This document shows, in pieces, positions 8,533 through 17,460 of a DNA stretch of 64,000 nucleotides. The stretch is taken from NCBI RefSeq assembly GCF_023634845.1, contig NZ_JAMLJL010000005.1:124001-188000 (forward strand), in the 5' to 3' direction. Position numbers and translations under genes: made by a program. The notes beneath the pieces are model-generated. The model worked only from the letters and a program-made list of their open reading frames with translations, made no database searches and was not told where the DNA came from. Origin of the DNA: Flavobacterium amniphilum (GTDB lineage: Bacteria; Bacteroidota; Bacteroidia; Flavobacteriales; Flavobacteriaceae). How positions within the stretch are numbered: position 1 is the first letter of the stretch; the number at the start of each line of letters is the position of its first letter.

Positions 8533-10311
8533 ATGAGACAGAAAATTACTTTTCTATTATTGTTGATTTCGTGCGTTTCATTTGCACAGATTCCTGCAGG
8601 TTACTACAGTACAGCAACCGGAACAGGAGCAACTTTAAAAACTCAATTATACAACATTATCAAAGACCACACAGACAGAGGATATGATGGTTTATACACC
8701 ACATACCAAACATCTGACGTAGACAGTTTCTATGAAAATGACGGAACGGTAATGGATATGTATTCTGAAAGACCAACGGCGGCAGATCCTTATAATTACA
8801 CTACAGGTTCAGGACAAAGATGTGGTACTTATTCATCTGAAGGTGATTGTTATAACAGAGAGCACATTATCCCGCAGTCAACATTCAACTCGAATGCACC
8901 AATGGTATCAGATGCTCACTTTATTACCCCAACTGACGGAAAAGTAAACGGGCAACGTGGAAATCTTCCACACGGTACAGTTGGCACTCCTAACTGGACA
9001 TCTTTAAACGGAAGCAAAAGAGGATCGAGTTCTGTTGCTGGTTATACTGGAACTGTATTTGAACCGATTGATGAATTTAAAGGAGATATTGCCAGAATGT
9101 ATTTCTATTTTGTAACAAGATATGAAAACACTGTTTCAGGATATCCTTTTGCGATGTTCAGTGGTAACAGCTACCCGGCAATTGATACTGCCTTTTTGAA
9201 TTTACTTATTACTTGGCATACTAACGACCCGGTAAGTGCATTTGAAACAACAAGAAACAATGCCATTTACGCAAGACAAGGAAACAGAAATCCTTATATT
9301 GATCATCCTGAATATGTTGGTCTTATTTGGGGAGCCGGAAGTTGTCCTGCAGATACACAGGCACCAACAGCACCAACAGCATTAACGGTTGGTACAATTA
9401 CATCATCATCAATTGCATTGTCATGGACCGCTAGTACAGATAACACAGGTGTAACAAACTACGATATTTATGTTGATGGAGTAAAATATGCTTCAAGTGG
9501 TGGTGCAACTTCAATTGTTTTGAGCGGATTAAACCCATCAACAGCTTATTCAATTTATGTAGTAGCTAAAGATTGTCAAGGTAATACATCAACTGCAAGT
9601 AATGTTGTTAATCCTTCAACTGCTGCAGGACCGGCAGGAGGAACAACATGTGGTAACGAAACATTTGAAACAATTCCGGCAAGTTCATCATCTTATGCCG
9701 CTTACAATTGGACTAATGGTGGAGTAACTTGGTCTACAACTGATTCAAGAACGGATCAGACAATTAATGGTAGGGCAATTTTAATCCGAAACGGTTCTTT
9801 AACATCATCATCTGTTCCTAACGGAATTGGAGAATTAACAATAACTACCCAATTAAAGTTTTCAGGAACATCAGGTACATTCAATTTAAAAGTTAACGGT
9901 GTAACAAAAGCAACTGTTCCTTATAGTGCAACTGCCGCAACGGTTACAATCAGTGACATCAATGTTGCAGGAAATGTTATCATCAGTTTAGACGGAAACA
10001 GTGTAGCAGCTAGCCGTGTAGCCATTGACGATTTAACATGGACATGTTATTCCGGATTAGCTAATGATGATTTTAATGATACAGCATTTAAGATCTATCC
10101 GAATCCGTCGAATGGAACTTTCAGAATTCAGTATGATTCGACAATTGGAGATATAAATGTTGAACTTTATTCGATTGTTGGTCAGAAAGTTTTTGAAAAG
10201 CAAAATGTAAATGACAATACAATCACGACAAGCGGACTTCAATCTGGTGTTTATCTTGTTAAGATTACTAAAGATTCAAAATCGATTGTCAAGAAAATAG
10301 TTATCGACTAA
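8533..10311 (+). CDS. Secreted endonuclease I-family nuclease with FnIII and T9SS domains (paralogue 2)
   Basis: 592 residues: signal peptide (1-19), endonuclease I domain with CYNREHIIPQS near 105, FKGDIARMYFYF near 182 and ARQGNRNPYIDHP near 247, one fibronectin type III domain (about 275-365, SWTASTDNTGVTNYDIYVDG), a beta-rich region (about 370-505) and a T9SS sorting domain (about 520-592, IYPNPSNGTF to KKIVID). The nuclease domain is strongly similar to that of the gene at 11117-13651. Expected to be exported through T9SS. It has its own promoter upstream and a strong terminator downstream. Confidence 0.9.
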   Translation: MRQKITFLLLLISCVSFAQIPAGYYSTATGTGATLKTQLYNIIKDHTDRGYDGLYTTYQTSDVDSFYENDGTVMDMYSERPTAADPYNYTTGSGQRCGTYSSEGDCYNREHIIPQSTFNSNAPMVSDAHFITPTDGKVNGQRGNLPHGTVGTPNWTSLNGSKRGSSSVAGYTGTVFEPIDEFKGDIARMYFYFVTRYENTVSGYPFAMFSGNSYPAIDTAFLNLLITWHTNDPVSAFETTRNNAIYARQGNRNPYIDHPEYVGLIWGAGSCPADTQAPTAPTALTVGTITSSSIALSWTASTDNTGVTNYDIYVDGVKYASSGGATSIVLSGLNPSTAYSIYVVAKDCQGNTSTASNVVNPSTAAGPAGGTTCGNETFETIPASSSSYAAYNWTNGGVTWSTTDSRTDQTINGRAILIRNGSLTSSSVPNGIGELTITTQLKFSGTSGTFNLKVNGVTKATVPYSATAATVTISDINVAGNVIISLDGNSVAASRVAIDDLTWTCYSGLANDDFNDTAFKIYPNPSNGTFRIQYDSTIGDINVELYSIVGQKVFEKQNVNDNTITTSGLQSGVYLVKITKDSKSIVKKIVID

Positions 10312-10318
10312 TAATATA

Positions 10319-10347
10319 TAAGCGGCCCTTTCGGCCGCTTTTTTTAT
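10319..10347 (+). terminator. Terminator after nuclease 2
   Basis: GC-rich stem AAGCGGCC / GGCCGCTT followed by seven T residues on the plus strand, just past the stop at 10311. Confidence 0.9.
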
Positions 10348-10673
10348 GCCTATAATTTTAAAGAAAGAAATATAAATGAATCAAAAACAAACAAAATTTT
10401 AAAAAACCAAGAATTATCAAATTGATTGAAAAATCTGTAAGAAAATAAAAATTTAACAAGTAATTCACTGTAAATCAACGAATTGTTAATAAAATCTTAA
10501 AGAAAACAGTTAATTTATTGTTTTATAATTTATATATTTCACAAAACAATTCATTTTCAAACAGTTAACAATCAATTAATAATTAAGTAATATCCGTTTT
10601 AAGTTAAACAAATACTTTCGCCTGTTTTTGCAAAGAGAGTCAGGAGTTACTTGAAATAAATAAAAGAGGTTGT
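10348..10673 (+). other. AT-rich intergenic leader before array 1
   Basis: Very AT-rich DNA with no ORF of note. The only promoter-like element is TACTTTCG at 10613-10620, one mismatch from TAnnTTTG. If used, transcription would start about 50 bp before array 1 and read through it into nuclease 3. Confidence 0.35.
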
Positions 10674-11030
10674 ACAATAGAAGACATTGCTTCTGCAATA
10701 GATAACAGAGGCTATGCAATAGATGATATTGACTCTGCAATAGACAACAGAGGCTATGCAATAGATGATATTGGCCCTGCAATAGACAACAGACGCTATG
10801 CAATAGATGATATTGGCCCTGCAATAGACAACAGAGGCAATGCAATAGATGATATTGGCCCTGCAATAGACAACAGAGGCTATGCAATAGATGATATTGA
10901 CTCTGCAATAGACAACAGAGGCTATGCAATAGATGATATTGGCCCTGCAATAGACAACAGAGGCTATGCAACAGATGCTATTCACTCGGCAATAGATGAC
11001 AGAGGCTTTACAATAGACAATAATAGAAGT
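10674..11030 (+). repeat. Tandem array 1: 17 units of exactly 21 bp, alternating A/B
   Basis: Seventeen contiguous 21-bp units without spacers. Most begin GCAATAGA. Type A continues CAACAGAGGCTAT and type B continues TGATATTGGCCCT (or TGACTCT at the end); A and B alternate strictly, giving a 42-bp higher-order repeat. The central units are nearly identical and the first and last two are degenerate. On the plus strand one frame is open (AIDNRGY-AIDDIGP), and minus-strand frames are open too. The plus frame has no usable start codon, and open frames follow from the unit length being a multiple of three. The array ends 86 bp before the ATG of nuclease 3. Confidence 0.95.
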
Positions 11031-11116
11031 TGAACATTAAATTAAGGAAGGAGCAGAAAAACAGAAAAGAAGTAAAAACAACAAATCCAAAAACAAAAAA
11101 CAAAAACCCAAAGCAA

Positions 11117-13651
11117 ATGAAACAACAATTACAATTACTGGTATTCTTAGTATCAGCAGGATGCTTCGCGCAGGCACCGGCAGGATATTACAACTCGGCA
11201 ACCGGAACAGGTTACACACTTAAAACCCAATTGTACAACATCATTAAAGGACATACCGACAGAGGGTATGCCGGTCTCTGGACTACCTATCAGACTTCAG
11301 ACAGGGATAACCAGAATGAAAATGACAACACCATTTTCGATTTATACTCCGAAAATCAATCAGGAGCTGATCCGTACAACTATGCTTATAGTACAGGACA
11401 ATGTGGTACTTATTCAACAGAAGGCGATTGTTACAACCGTGAACACATGGTTCCGCAATCTGTTTTTAATGAAAATGCACCCATGGTATCTGATGCGCAC
11501 TTCATCCCTCCTACTGACGGTAAAGTAAACGGAATGCGTTCTGATTATCCGCACGGTAATGTTGCTTCGGCATCTTGGACTTCGCAAAACGGAAGCAAAC
11601 TGGGAACCAGTGCGGTTTCTGGTTATACAGGAACTGTTTTCGAACCAAATGCTGCTTTTAAAGGAGACATTGCCCGTATGTATTTCTATTTTGCAACCCG
11701 TTATGAAAATACGGTAGCCGGTTATTCATATGAAATGTTCAACGGAACCAGCAATCAGGTTTTTACTACTGCGTTCCGTGATATGCTTTTAGCGTGGCAT
11801 GCTGCCGATCCGGTTAGTGCACGTGAAATTGCAAGAAACAACGCGATTTATGCAAGACAGGGAAACAGAAACCCATATATTGACAATCCAAGCTATGTGA
11901 ACCAGATCTGGGGCGGTGGAACTCCTGACACAACAGCACCTTCTGTTCCTACTTCTTTATCTTCAGCAAGTATCACAAATACGACATTTACATTAAGTTG
12001 GACCGCTTCAACAGACAATGTTGGTGTAACAGGTTATGATGTATATCAGGACGGTGTTTTAAAAACTTCAGTGAGCGGAACTTCAGCTTCCATCACAGGT
12101 TTGACAGCTTCAACAACTTATGCATTTACAGTTAAAGCCAAAGATGCTGCCAATAATATTTCTTCTGCAAGCTCGGCACTGAATGTAACAACTTTAGCCC
12201 CTACTTACTGTACTTCAAAAGGAGGAAGTGTGGCCGATGAATACATCGGAAGAGTTCAATTAGGAACTATCAACAATTCTTCAACAGGAAATAACGGTTA
12301 TACTGATTTCACTTCTATCTCAACTGATTTAACCAAAGGTTCATCGACAACCATCACTATTACACCAACCTGGACCAGTTCAGCGTATCCAGAAGGAATG
12401 GCCGTTTGGATTGATTACAATAATGATAAAGACTTTGATGATTCAGGTGAATTAGTTTACAGCAGAGCCGCTTCAACAGCAACACCTGCCAGCGGAAACT
12501 TTACACCGCCAACCTCTGCCATCACCGGAACAACAAGAATGAGAGTTTCAATGAAATATAATGGAACTCCAACTACATGTGAACAATTCCAATATGGAGA
12601 AGTGGAAGATTATACCGTGAACTTAACTACACAAGCTGCAGATACAACAGCTCCGACGGCTCCGACAAATTTAGCTGCTTCAGGAACAACTGCAACAACT
12701 ACTAACTTATCATGGACAGCTTCAACCGATAACGTTGCAGTAACCGGATATGATGTATACCAAGGAACAACATTATTGAATACTGTAACCGGAACTTCTT
12801 ATAATGTAACAGGATTAACTGCTTCAACTGCTTATTCATTTTCGGTTAAAGCCAAAGATGCAGCAAATAATGTTTCTTCCGCAAGTAACACCGTTAATGT
12901 AACGACTTCTTCTTCTGGAGGATCAATTACAGAATTATACTTCTCAGAATATTTAGAAGGTTCATCTAATAATAAAGCGTTGGAAATCACTAATGCAACC
13001 GGAGCTTCAGTAAGTCTTTCTGTTTACACTGTTAAAAAACAAACCAATGGTGCCGGAGCCTGGAGTACAGGATTGGCATTAAGCGGAACATTAGCCAACA
13101 ACGGTAAATTTGTAATCGTAAACAGTGCTATTGCTTCAGGATGTTATTCAACTGCATCTGCCAATATTTCTACAGCAGCAGGAGAAATGACTTTCAACGG
13201 AAACGATGCCATAGGTTTATTCAAAAACGGAGTTTTGGTAGATGTTATCGGAACATTTGACGGAGGAAGTGCTAATTTCTCTGCCGATGAAACATTAAGA
13301 AGAAAAACTGCTGCAACTGTTCCGGCAACAACATTCAACAAAACAGCCGACTGGGATGTATTATCAATGGATACCTGCAACGGATTAGGAAACCGCACGG
13401 CAAATACAAACCTTACAGCAACTGAGTTTGAAGTATATCCTAACCCTTCAAACGGAGAATTCAATGTATACTTTAATAATATGGAGAAAGGATATTCATT
13501 AGAAATCTATTCTGTTGTAGGGAAGAAAGTATATGAAAAATCGAACATTACAACTTCAAACAATACCATTTCACAACTGCAGGCCGGAATTTATTTAGTT
13601 AAGATTACTAAAGATTCCGAATCAGTTACCAAGAAAGTTATTGTAAACTAA
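11117..13651 (+). CDS. Secreted multidomain endonuclease I-family nuclease (FnIII, GEVED, LTD, T9SS; paralogue 3)
   Basis: 844 residues from the ATG at 11117, where the signal peptide MKQQLQLLVFLVSAGCFAQ begins; the longer in-frame TTG start lies at the edge of array 1 and adds a non-signal extension. Domains: endonuclease I (about 20-270, CYNREHMVPQS near 104, QGNRNPYIDNP near 250), FnIII (275-362), GEVED (365-510, VWIDYNNDKDFDD), second FnIII (515-600), lamin-tail-like domain (605-755, ISEYLEGSSNNKALEI type), T9SS sorting domain (770-844, VYPNPSNGEF to VIVN). The LTD is common on secreted nucleases. Probably surface-exposed or released. Array 1 forms its upstream region. Confidence 0.9.
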   Translation: MKQQLQLLVFLVSAGCFAQAPAGYYNSATGTGYTLKTQLYNIIKGHTDRGYAGLWTTYQTSDRDNQNENDNTIFDLYSENQSGADPYNYAYSTGQCGTYSTEGDCYNREHMVPQSVFNENAPMVSDAHFIPPTDGKVNGMRSDYPHGNVASASWTSQNGSKLGTSAVSGYTGTVFEPNAAFKGDIARMYFYFATRYENTVAGYSYEMFNGTSNQVFTTAFRDMLLAWHAADPVSAREIARNNAIYARQGNRNPYIDNPSYVNQIWGGGTPDTTAPSVPTSLSSASITNTTFTLSWTASTDNVGVTGYDVYQDGVLKTSVSGTSASITGLTASTTYAFTVKAKDAANNISSASSALNVTTLAPTYCTSKGGSVADEYIGRVQLGTINNSSTGNNGYTDFTSISTDLTKGSSTTITITPTWTSSAYPEGMAVWIDYNNDKDFDDSGELVYSRAASTATPASGNFTPPTSAITGTTRMRVSMKYNGTPTTCEQFQYGEVEDYTVNLTTQAADTTAPTAPTNLAASGTTATTTNLSWTASTDNVAVTGYDVYQGTTLLNTVTGTSYNVTGLTASTAYSFSVKAKDAANNVSSASNTVNVTTSSSGGSITELYFSEYLEGSSNNKALEITNATGASVSLSVYTVKKQTNGAGAWSTGLALSGTLANNGKFVIVNSAIASGCYSTASANISTAAGEMTFNGNDAIGLFKNGVLVDVIGTFDGGSANFSADETLRRKTAATVPATTFNKTADWDVLSMDTCNGLGNRTANTNLTATEFEVYPNPSNGEFNVYFNNMEKGYSLEIYSVVGKKVYEKSNITTSNNTISQLQAGIYLVKITKDSESVTKKVIVN

Positions 13652-13652
13652 A

Positions 13653-13684
13653 AAATAAAGCGCCGATTGGCGCTTTATTTTTTT
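13653..13684 (+). terminator. Terminator after nuclease 3
   Basis: Perfect 12-bp stem AAATAAAGCGCC / GGCGCTTTATTT, four-base loop and a T run. Confidence 0.9.
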
Positions 13685-13704
13685 TCTATTCAAAATTGAA
13701 ATGC

Positions 13705-13712
13705 TAAATTTG
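13705..13712 (+). promoter_or_regulatory. -7 box TAAATTTG for purL
   Basis: Perfect TAnnTTTG ending 29 bp before the purL ATG. It lies directly after the nuclease 3 terminator. Confidence 0.6.
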
Positions 13713-13741
13713 CATCACAAACAACAACACATACATTTACA

Positions 13742-16700
13742 ATGATTCATTTTTTTGGTAACCCAACCAATACTGTTTTTGCCGTACAAACGCAAAACGG
13801 ATTATCGACAGAAGATATCGCAAAATTAAACTGGCTTTTTGGCAACGCACATAAAATAGAAAAATCCGTCCTGACGGATTTTTTTGTTGGACCACGTGCC
13901 GCCATGATTACCCCATGGAGTACAAATGCCGTTGAAATAACCCAAAACATGGGAATTTCAGGGATTATCAGAATCGAAGAATTTGAAAAAGTTGGAGCTG
14001 ACTTCAATGATTTCGATCCGATGTTATCGCAAAAATACACGGAATTAAATCAGGAAATTTACACCATAAACATTCAACCTGAACCTATCCTTGAAATTGA
14101 AGACATTGCAGCTTACAACAAACAGGAAGGTTTAGCCTTAAGTGATGAAGAAGTAGATTATTTGAATGGCCTGTCAACCAAATTAGGCAGAAAATTAACT
14201 GATTCGGAAGTTTTTGCTTTCTCTCAGGCTAATTCTGAACATTGCCGCCATAAAATCTTCAACGGAACTTTTGTGGTAGACGGTGAAGAAAAACCTACTT
14301 CCCTATTCAAATTAATCAAGAAAACATCTGAGACAAATCCTAATGATATTGTTTCAGCCTATAAAGATAACGTAGCTTTTATCAAAGGTCCGAAAGTAAC
14401 CCAATTTGCACCGAAAAGTGCTGACAAACCGGACTTCTATACCGAAAAAGAGTTTGAATCGGTACTTTCCTTAAAAGCAGAAACCCATAACTTCCCAACA
14501 ACCGTTGAGCCATTTAACGGAGCTGCAACCGGATCGGGAGGAGAAATCCGTGACCGTCTGGCAGGAGGACAAGGCTCTTTACCACTAGCCGGAACAGCAG
14601 TTTACATGACCTCTTACTCAAGATTAGAAGAAAACAGAGCTTGGGAAAAAGCCATGAATGAAAGACCTTGGTTATACCAAACGCCGATGGACATCTTAAT
14701 CAAAGCATCAAACGGAGCTTCAGATTTCGGAAATAAATTTGGTCAGCCGCTAATTACAGGTTCGATTTTAACTTTCGAACATCAGCACTTCGACAAGCTC
14801 AGTGGCCGCAATAAAAAATTAGGTTATGATAAAGTAATCATGCAAGCCGGAGGAATCGGTTACGGAAAATTAGACCAAGCCATCAAAAAGAAACCACAGG
14901 AAGGTGATAAAATCGTTATCCTTGGTGGTGAAAATTACAGAATCGGAATGGGCGGTGCAGCTGTTTCTTCTGCAGATACAGGTGCTTTTGGTTCAGGAAT
15001 CGAATTGAACGCAATACAACGTTCCAACCCTGAAATGCAAAAACGTGCTGCCAATGCCATCCGTGGTCTAGTAGAAAGCGACAACAACCCAATTGTTTCT
15101 ATTCACGATCACGGTGCGGGAGGACATTTGAACTGTCTTTCTGAATTAGTGGAAGAAACCGGAGGATTAATCGATTTAGATAAACTTCCTGTAGGTGATC
15201 CTACCCTATCTGCTAAAGAAATCATTGGTAACGAGTCACAGGAAAGAATGGGATTGGTAATTGGTGAAGAAAACATTGACATTCTACAGAAGATTGCCGA
15301 CAGGGAACGTTCCCCAATGTATCATGTGGGTGATGTAACTTCAGACCACCGATTTACATTTGAATCTAAAACAACCGGTGTAAAACCAATGGATTATGCT
15401 TTGGAAGATTTCTTCGGAAGTTCACCAAAAACCATCATGACAGACAAAACAGTTGTTGCTGATTATGCCATTATTGAATACACCACTGAAAACATACCAA
15501 CATACTTAAACCAAGTTTTGCAATTAGAAGCTGTGGCTTGTAAAGACTGGTTAACCAACAAAGTTGACCGTTGTGTGGGCGGACGCGTTGCCAAGCAACA
15601 ATGTGCCGGTCCATTACAATTACCGTTAAACAATGTAGGTGTTATGGCGTTGGATTTCAAAGGAAAAGAAGGAATTGCCACAACGATTGGCCACTCACCT
15701 ATTTCTGCATTAGTTGATCCGGTTGCAGGTTCCAGAACTGCTATTGCAGAAGCGTTGTCAAACATTGTTTGGGCACCGTTAAAAGACGGATTGAAATCGG
15801 TTTCCCTTTCTGCCAACTGGATGTGGGCTTGTAAAAATGAAGGTGAAGATGCAAGATTATACGAAGCTGTGAAAGGCTGTTCTGATTTTGCCATCGAATT
15901 GGGAATCAACATCCCAACCGGAAAAGATTCACTTTCAATGAAACAAAAATACCCGAATGATGAAGTGATTGCACCGGGAACGGTAATCATTTCTGCAGCC
16001 GGAAACTGTTCAAACATTACTAAAGTTGTCGAACCTGTTTTAAAAAGAAACGCAGGAAATATTTATTACTTAAATTTATCACAGGATAACTTTAAATTAG
16101 GCGGAAGTTCATTTGCACAGATTTTAAATAAAATCGGTTCAGAAGTACCAACCATTACCAATGCCGATTATTTCAAAAGAGCATTCAATGTTTTGCAGGA
16201 TTTGATCAAAGAGCGCAAAATTAAAGCCGGACACGATATTGGAAGTGGTGGTTTGATTACAACTTTATTGGAAATGTGTTTTGCCGATGTGAATTTAGGT
16301 GCTTCGTTTGATTTGACTTCTTTAGGTGAAAACGATACCGTTAAAACATTATTCAACGAAAATATTGCTGTTGTTTTCCAGGCAGACGCATCAGTTGAAG
16401 CTATATTTACACAAAACAATATCGAGATCTTCAATATCGGAACGGTTGTGGAAGGAAATTCGGTAACTGTTAAAAACAATTCTGATTCGTTTACTTTCAA
16501 TGTTTCCGAATTAAGAGACACGTGGTACAAAACTTCATTCCTTTTAGATTCGAAACAATCGAAAAACGGAACGGCATTGGCCCGTTACAACAATTATAAA
16601 AACCAAGCTTTAACCTACACTTTCCCATCCCATTTTGACGGAAAAGCACCGGTTATCGACAATAGCAAACCAAGACCGAAAGCAGCTATCATCCGTGAAA

Positions 16701-17428
16701 AAGGAAGCAACTCTGAAAGAGAAATGGCCAATTCCATGTTCTTAGCCGGATTTGATGTAAAAGACGTTCACATGACCGATTTGATTTCAGGACGTGAATC
16801 ATTGGAAGACATCCAATTCATCGGAGCTGTTGGTGGATTCTCGAATTCGGATGTATTAGGTTCTGCCAAAGGTTGGGCCGGAGCATTCTTATACAATGAA
16901 AAAGCCAATACAGCCTTGAAAAACTTCTTCAAGAGAGAAGATACTTTATCGGTTGGTATCTGTAACGGATGTCAGTTATTCATGGAATTGGAATTAATCA
17001 ATCCGGAGCATGAAGTACACGGAAAAATGTTGCATAACGAAAGCCACAAACACGAGAGTATCTTTACATCTGTTACAGTTGAGAAGAATAATTCAGTGAT
17101 GCTATCCTCATTGGAAGGTGCTACATTAGGCGTTTGGGTTTCACACGGAGAAGGAAAATTCAACCTTCCGTATACTGAAGATCAATACAACATTGTAGGT
17201 AAATACGGGTATGAAGGTTATCCGGCTAATCCGAACGGATCTGCATTCAACACCGCCATGATGTGCGACAAAACTGGACGTCACTTAGTAACCATGCCGC
17301 ATATTGAGCGTTCAACATTCCCATGGAACTGGGCGCACTATCAGGATAACGGACACAAAGACGAAGTAACGCCATGGCACGAAGCCTTTGTGAACGCCAG
17401 AAAATGGATTGAAGAGAAAAATAAATAA
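13742..17428 (+). CDS. purL: Phosphoribosylformylglycinamidine synthase, single-chain
   Basis: 1228 residues, the long fused form of PurL. It catalyses the ATP- and glutamine-dependent conversion of FGAR to FGAM in purine synthesis. The synthetase core has SQANSEHCRHKIFNG (about 163), KAETHNFPTTVEPFNGAATGSGGEIRD (about 248) and a second AIRS-like half. The C-terminal glutaminase carries the nucleophile in VGICNGCQLF (about residue 1073) and the downstream His of VTMPHIERS. Two oddities: a terminator-like hairpin inside codons 40-48, and a copy of a common Bacteroidota interspersed repeat encoding HFDKLSG near residue 350. Reading frame intact; monocistronic. Confidence 0.97.
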   Translation: MIHFFGNPTNTVFAVQTQNGLSTEDIAKLNWLFGNAHKIEKSVLTDFFVGPRAAMITPWSTNAVEITQNMGISGIIRIEEFEKVGADFNDFDPMLSQKYTELNQEIYTINIQPEPILEIEDIAAYNKQEGLALSDEEVDYLNGLSTKLGRKLTDSEVFAFSQANSEHCRHKIFNGTFVVDGEEKPTSLFKLIKKTSETNPNDIVSAYKDNVAFIKGPKVTQFAPKSADKPDFYTEKEFESVLSLKAETHNFPTTVEPFNGAATGSGGEIRDRLAGGQGSLPLAGTAVYMTSYSRLEENRAWEKAMNERPWLYQTPMDILIKASNGASDFGNKFGQPLITGSILTFEHQHFDKLSGRNKKLGYDKVIMQAGGIGYGKLDQAIKKKPQEGDKIVILGGENYRIGMGGAAVSSADTGAFGSGIELNAIQRSNPEMQKRAANAIRGLVESDNNPIVSIHDHGAGGHLNCLSELVEETGGLIDLDKLPVGDPTLSAKEIIGNESQERMGLVIGEENIDILQKIADRERSPMYHVGDVTSDHRFTFESKTTGVKPMDYALEDFFGSSPKTIMTDKTVVADYAIIEYTTENIPTYLNQVLQLEAVACKDWLTNKVDRCVGGRVAKQQCAGPLQLPLNNVGVMALDFKGKEGIATTIGHSPISALVDPVAGSRTAIAEALSNIVWAPLKDGLKSVSLSANWMWACKNEGEDARLYEAVKGCSDFAIELGINIPTGKDSLSMKQKYPNDEVIAPGTVIISAAGNCSNITKVVEPVLKRNAGNIYYLNLSQDNFKLGGSSFAQILNKIGSEVPTITNADYFKRAFNVLQDLIKERKIKAGHDIGSGGLITTLLEMCFADVNLGASFDLTSLGENDTVKTLFNENIAVVFQADASVEAIFTQNNIEIFNIGTVVEGNSVTVKNNSDSFTFNVSELRDTWYKTSFLLDSKQSKNGTALARYNNYKNQALTYTFPSHFDGKAPVIDNSKPRPKAAIIREKGSNSEREMANSMFLAGFDVKDVHMTDLISGRESLEDIQFIGAVGGFSNSDVLGSAKGWAGAFLYNEKANTALKNFFKREDTLSVGICNGCQLFMELELINPEHEVHGKMLHNESHKHESIFTSVTVEKNNSVMLSSLEGATLGVWVSHGEGKFNLPYTEDQYNIVGKYGYEGYPANPNGSAFNTAMMCDKTGRHLVTMPHIERSTFPWNWAHYQDNGHKDEVTPWHEAFVNARKWIEEKNK
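13860..13885 (+). promoter_or_regulatory. Terminator-like hairpin inside purL
   Basis: AAAAATCCGT / ACGGATTTTT stem with a 4-base loop followed by a run of T, i.e. intrinsic-terminator architecture, about 120 bp into the purL coding sequence (codons about 40-48). It could attenuate transcription when the early coding region is not being translated. Confidence 0.4.
14786..14804 (+). repeat. Interspersed CACTTCGACAAGCTCAGTG repeat within purL
   Basis: This motif resembles a short repeat scattered between genes in many Bacteroidota genomes; a close variant occurs here at 61678-61697. In purL it is read in frame as HFDKLS between FEHQ and GRNKKLGYDKVIMQ. Confidence 0.6.
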
Positions 17429-17434
17429 AACTTA

Positions 17435-17460
17435 AAAAAGCCTCAAATGAGGCTTTTTTT
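17435..17460. terminator. Bidirectional terminator between purL and the hybrid kinase
   Basis: AAAAAGCCTCA / TGAGGCTTTTT hairpin with T runs on both strands; the two genes converge here. Confidence 0.85.

Noticed and set aside
10576..10985. Two minus-strand ORFs of 131 and 112 codons across array 1 with Cys/Leu-rich repeats
   Set aside because: They are translations of a 21-bp tandem repeat, open because the unit is a multiple of three without stops. No promoter or family match.
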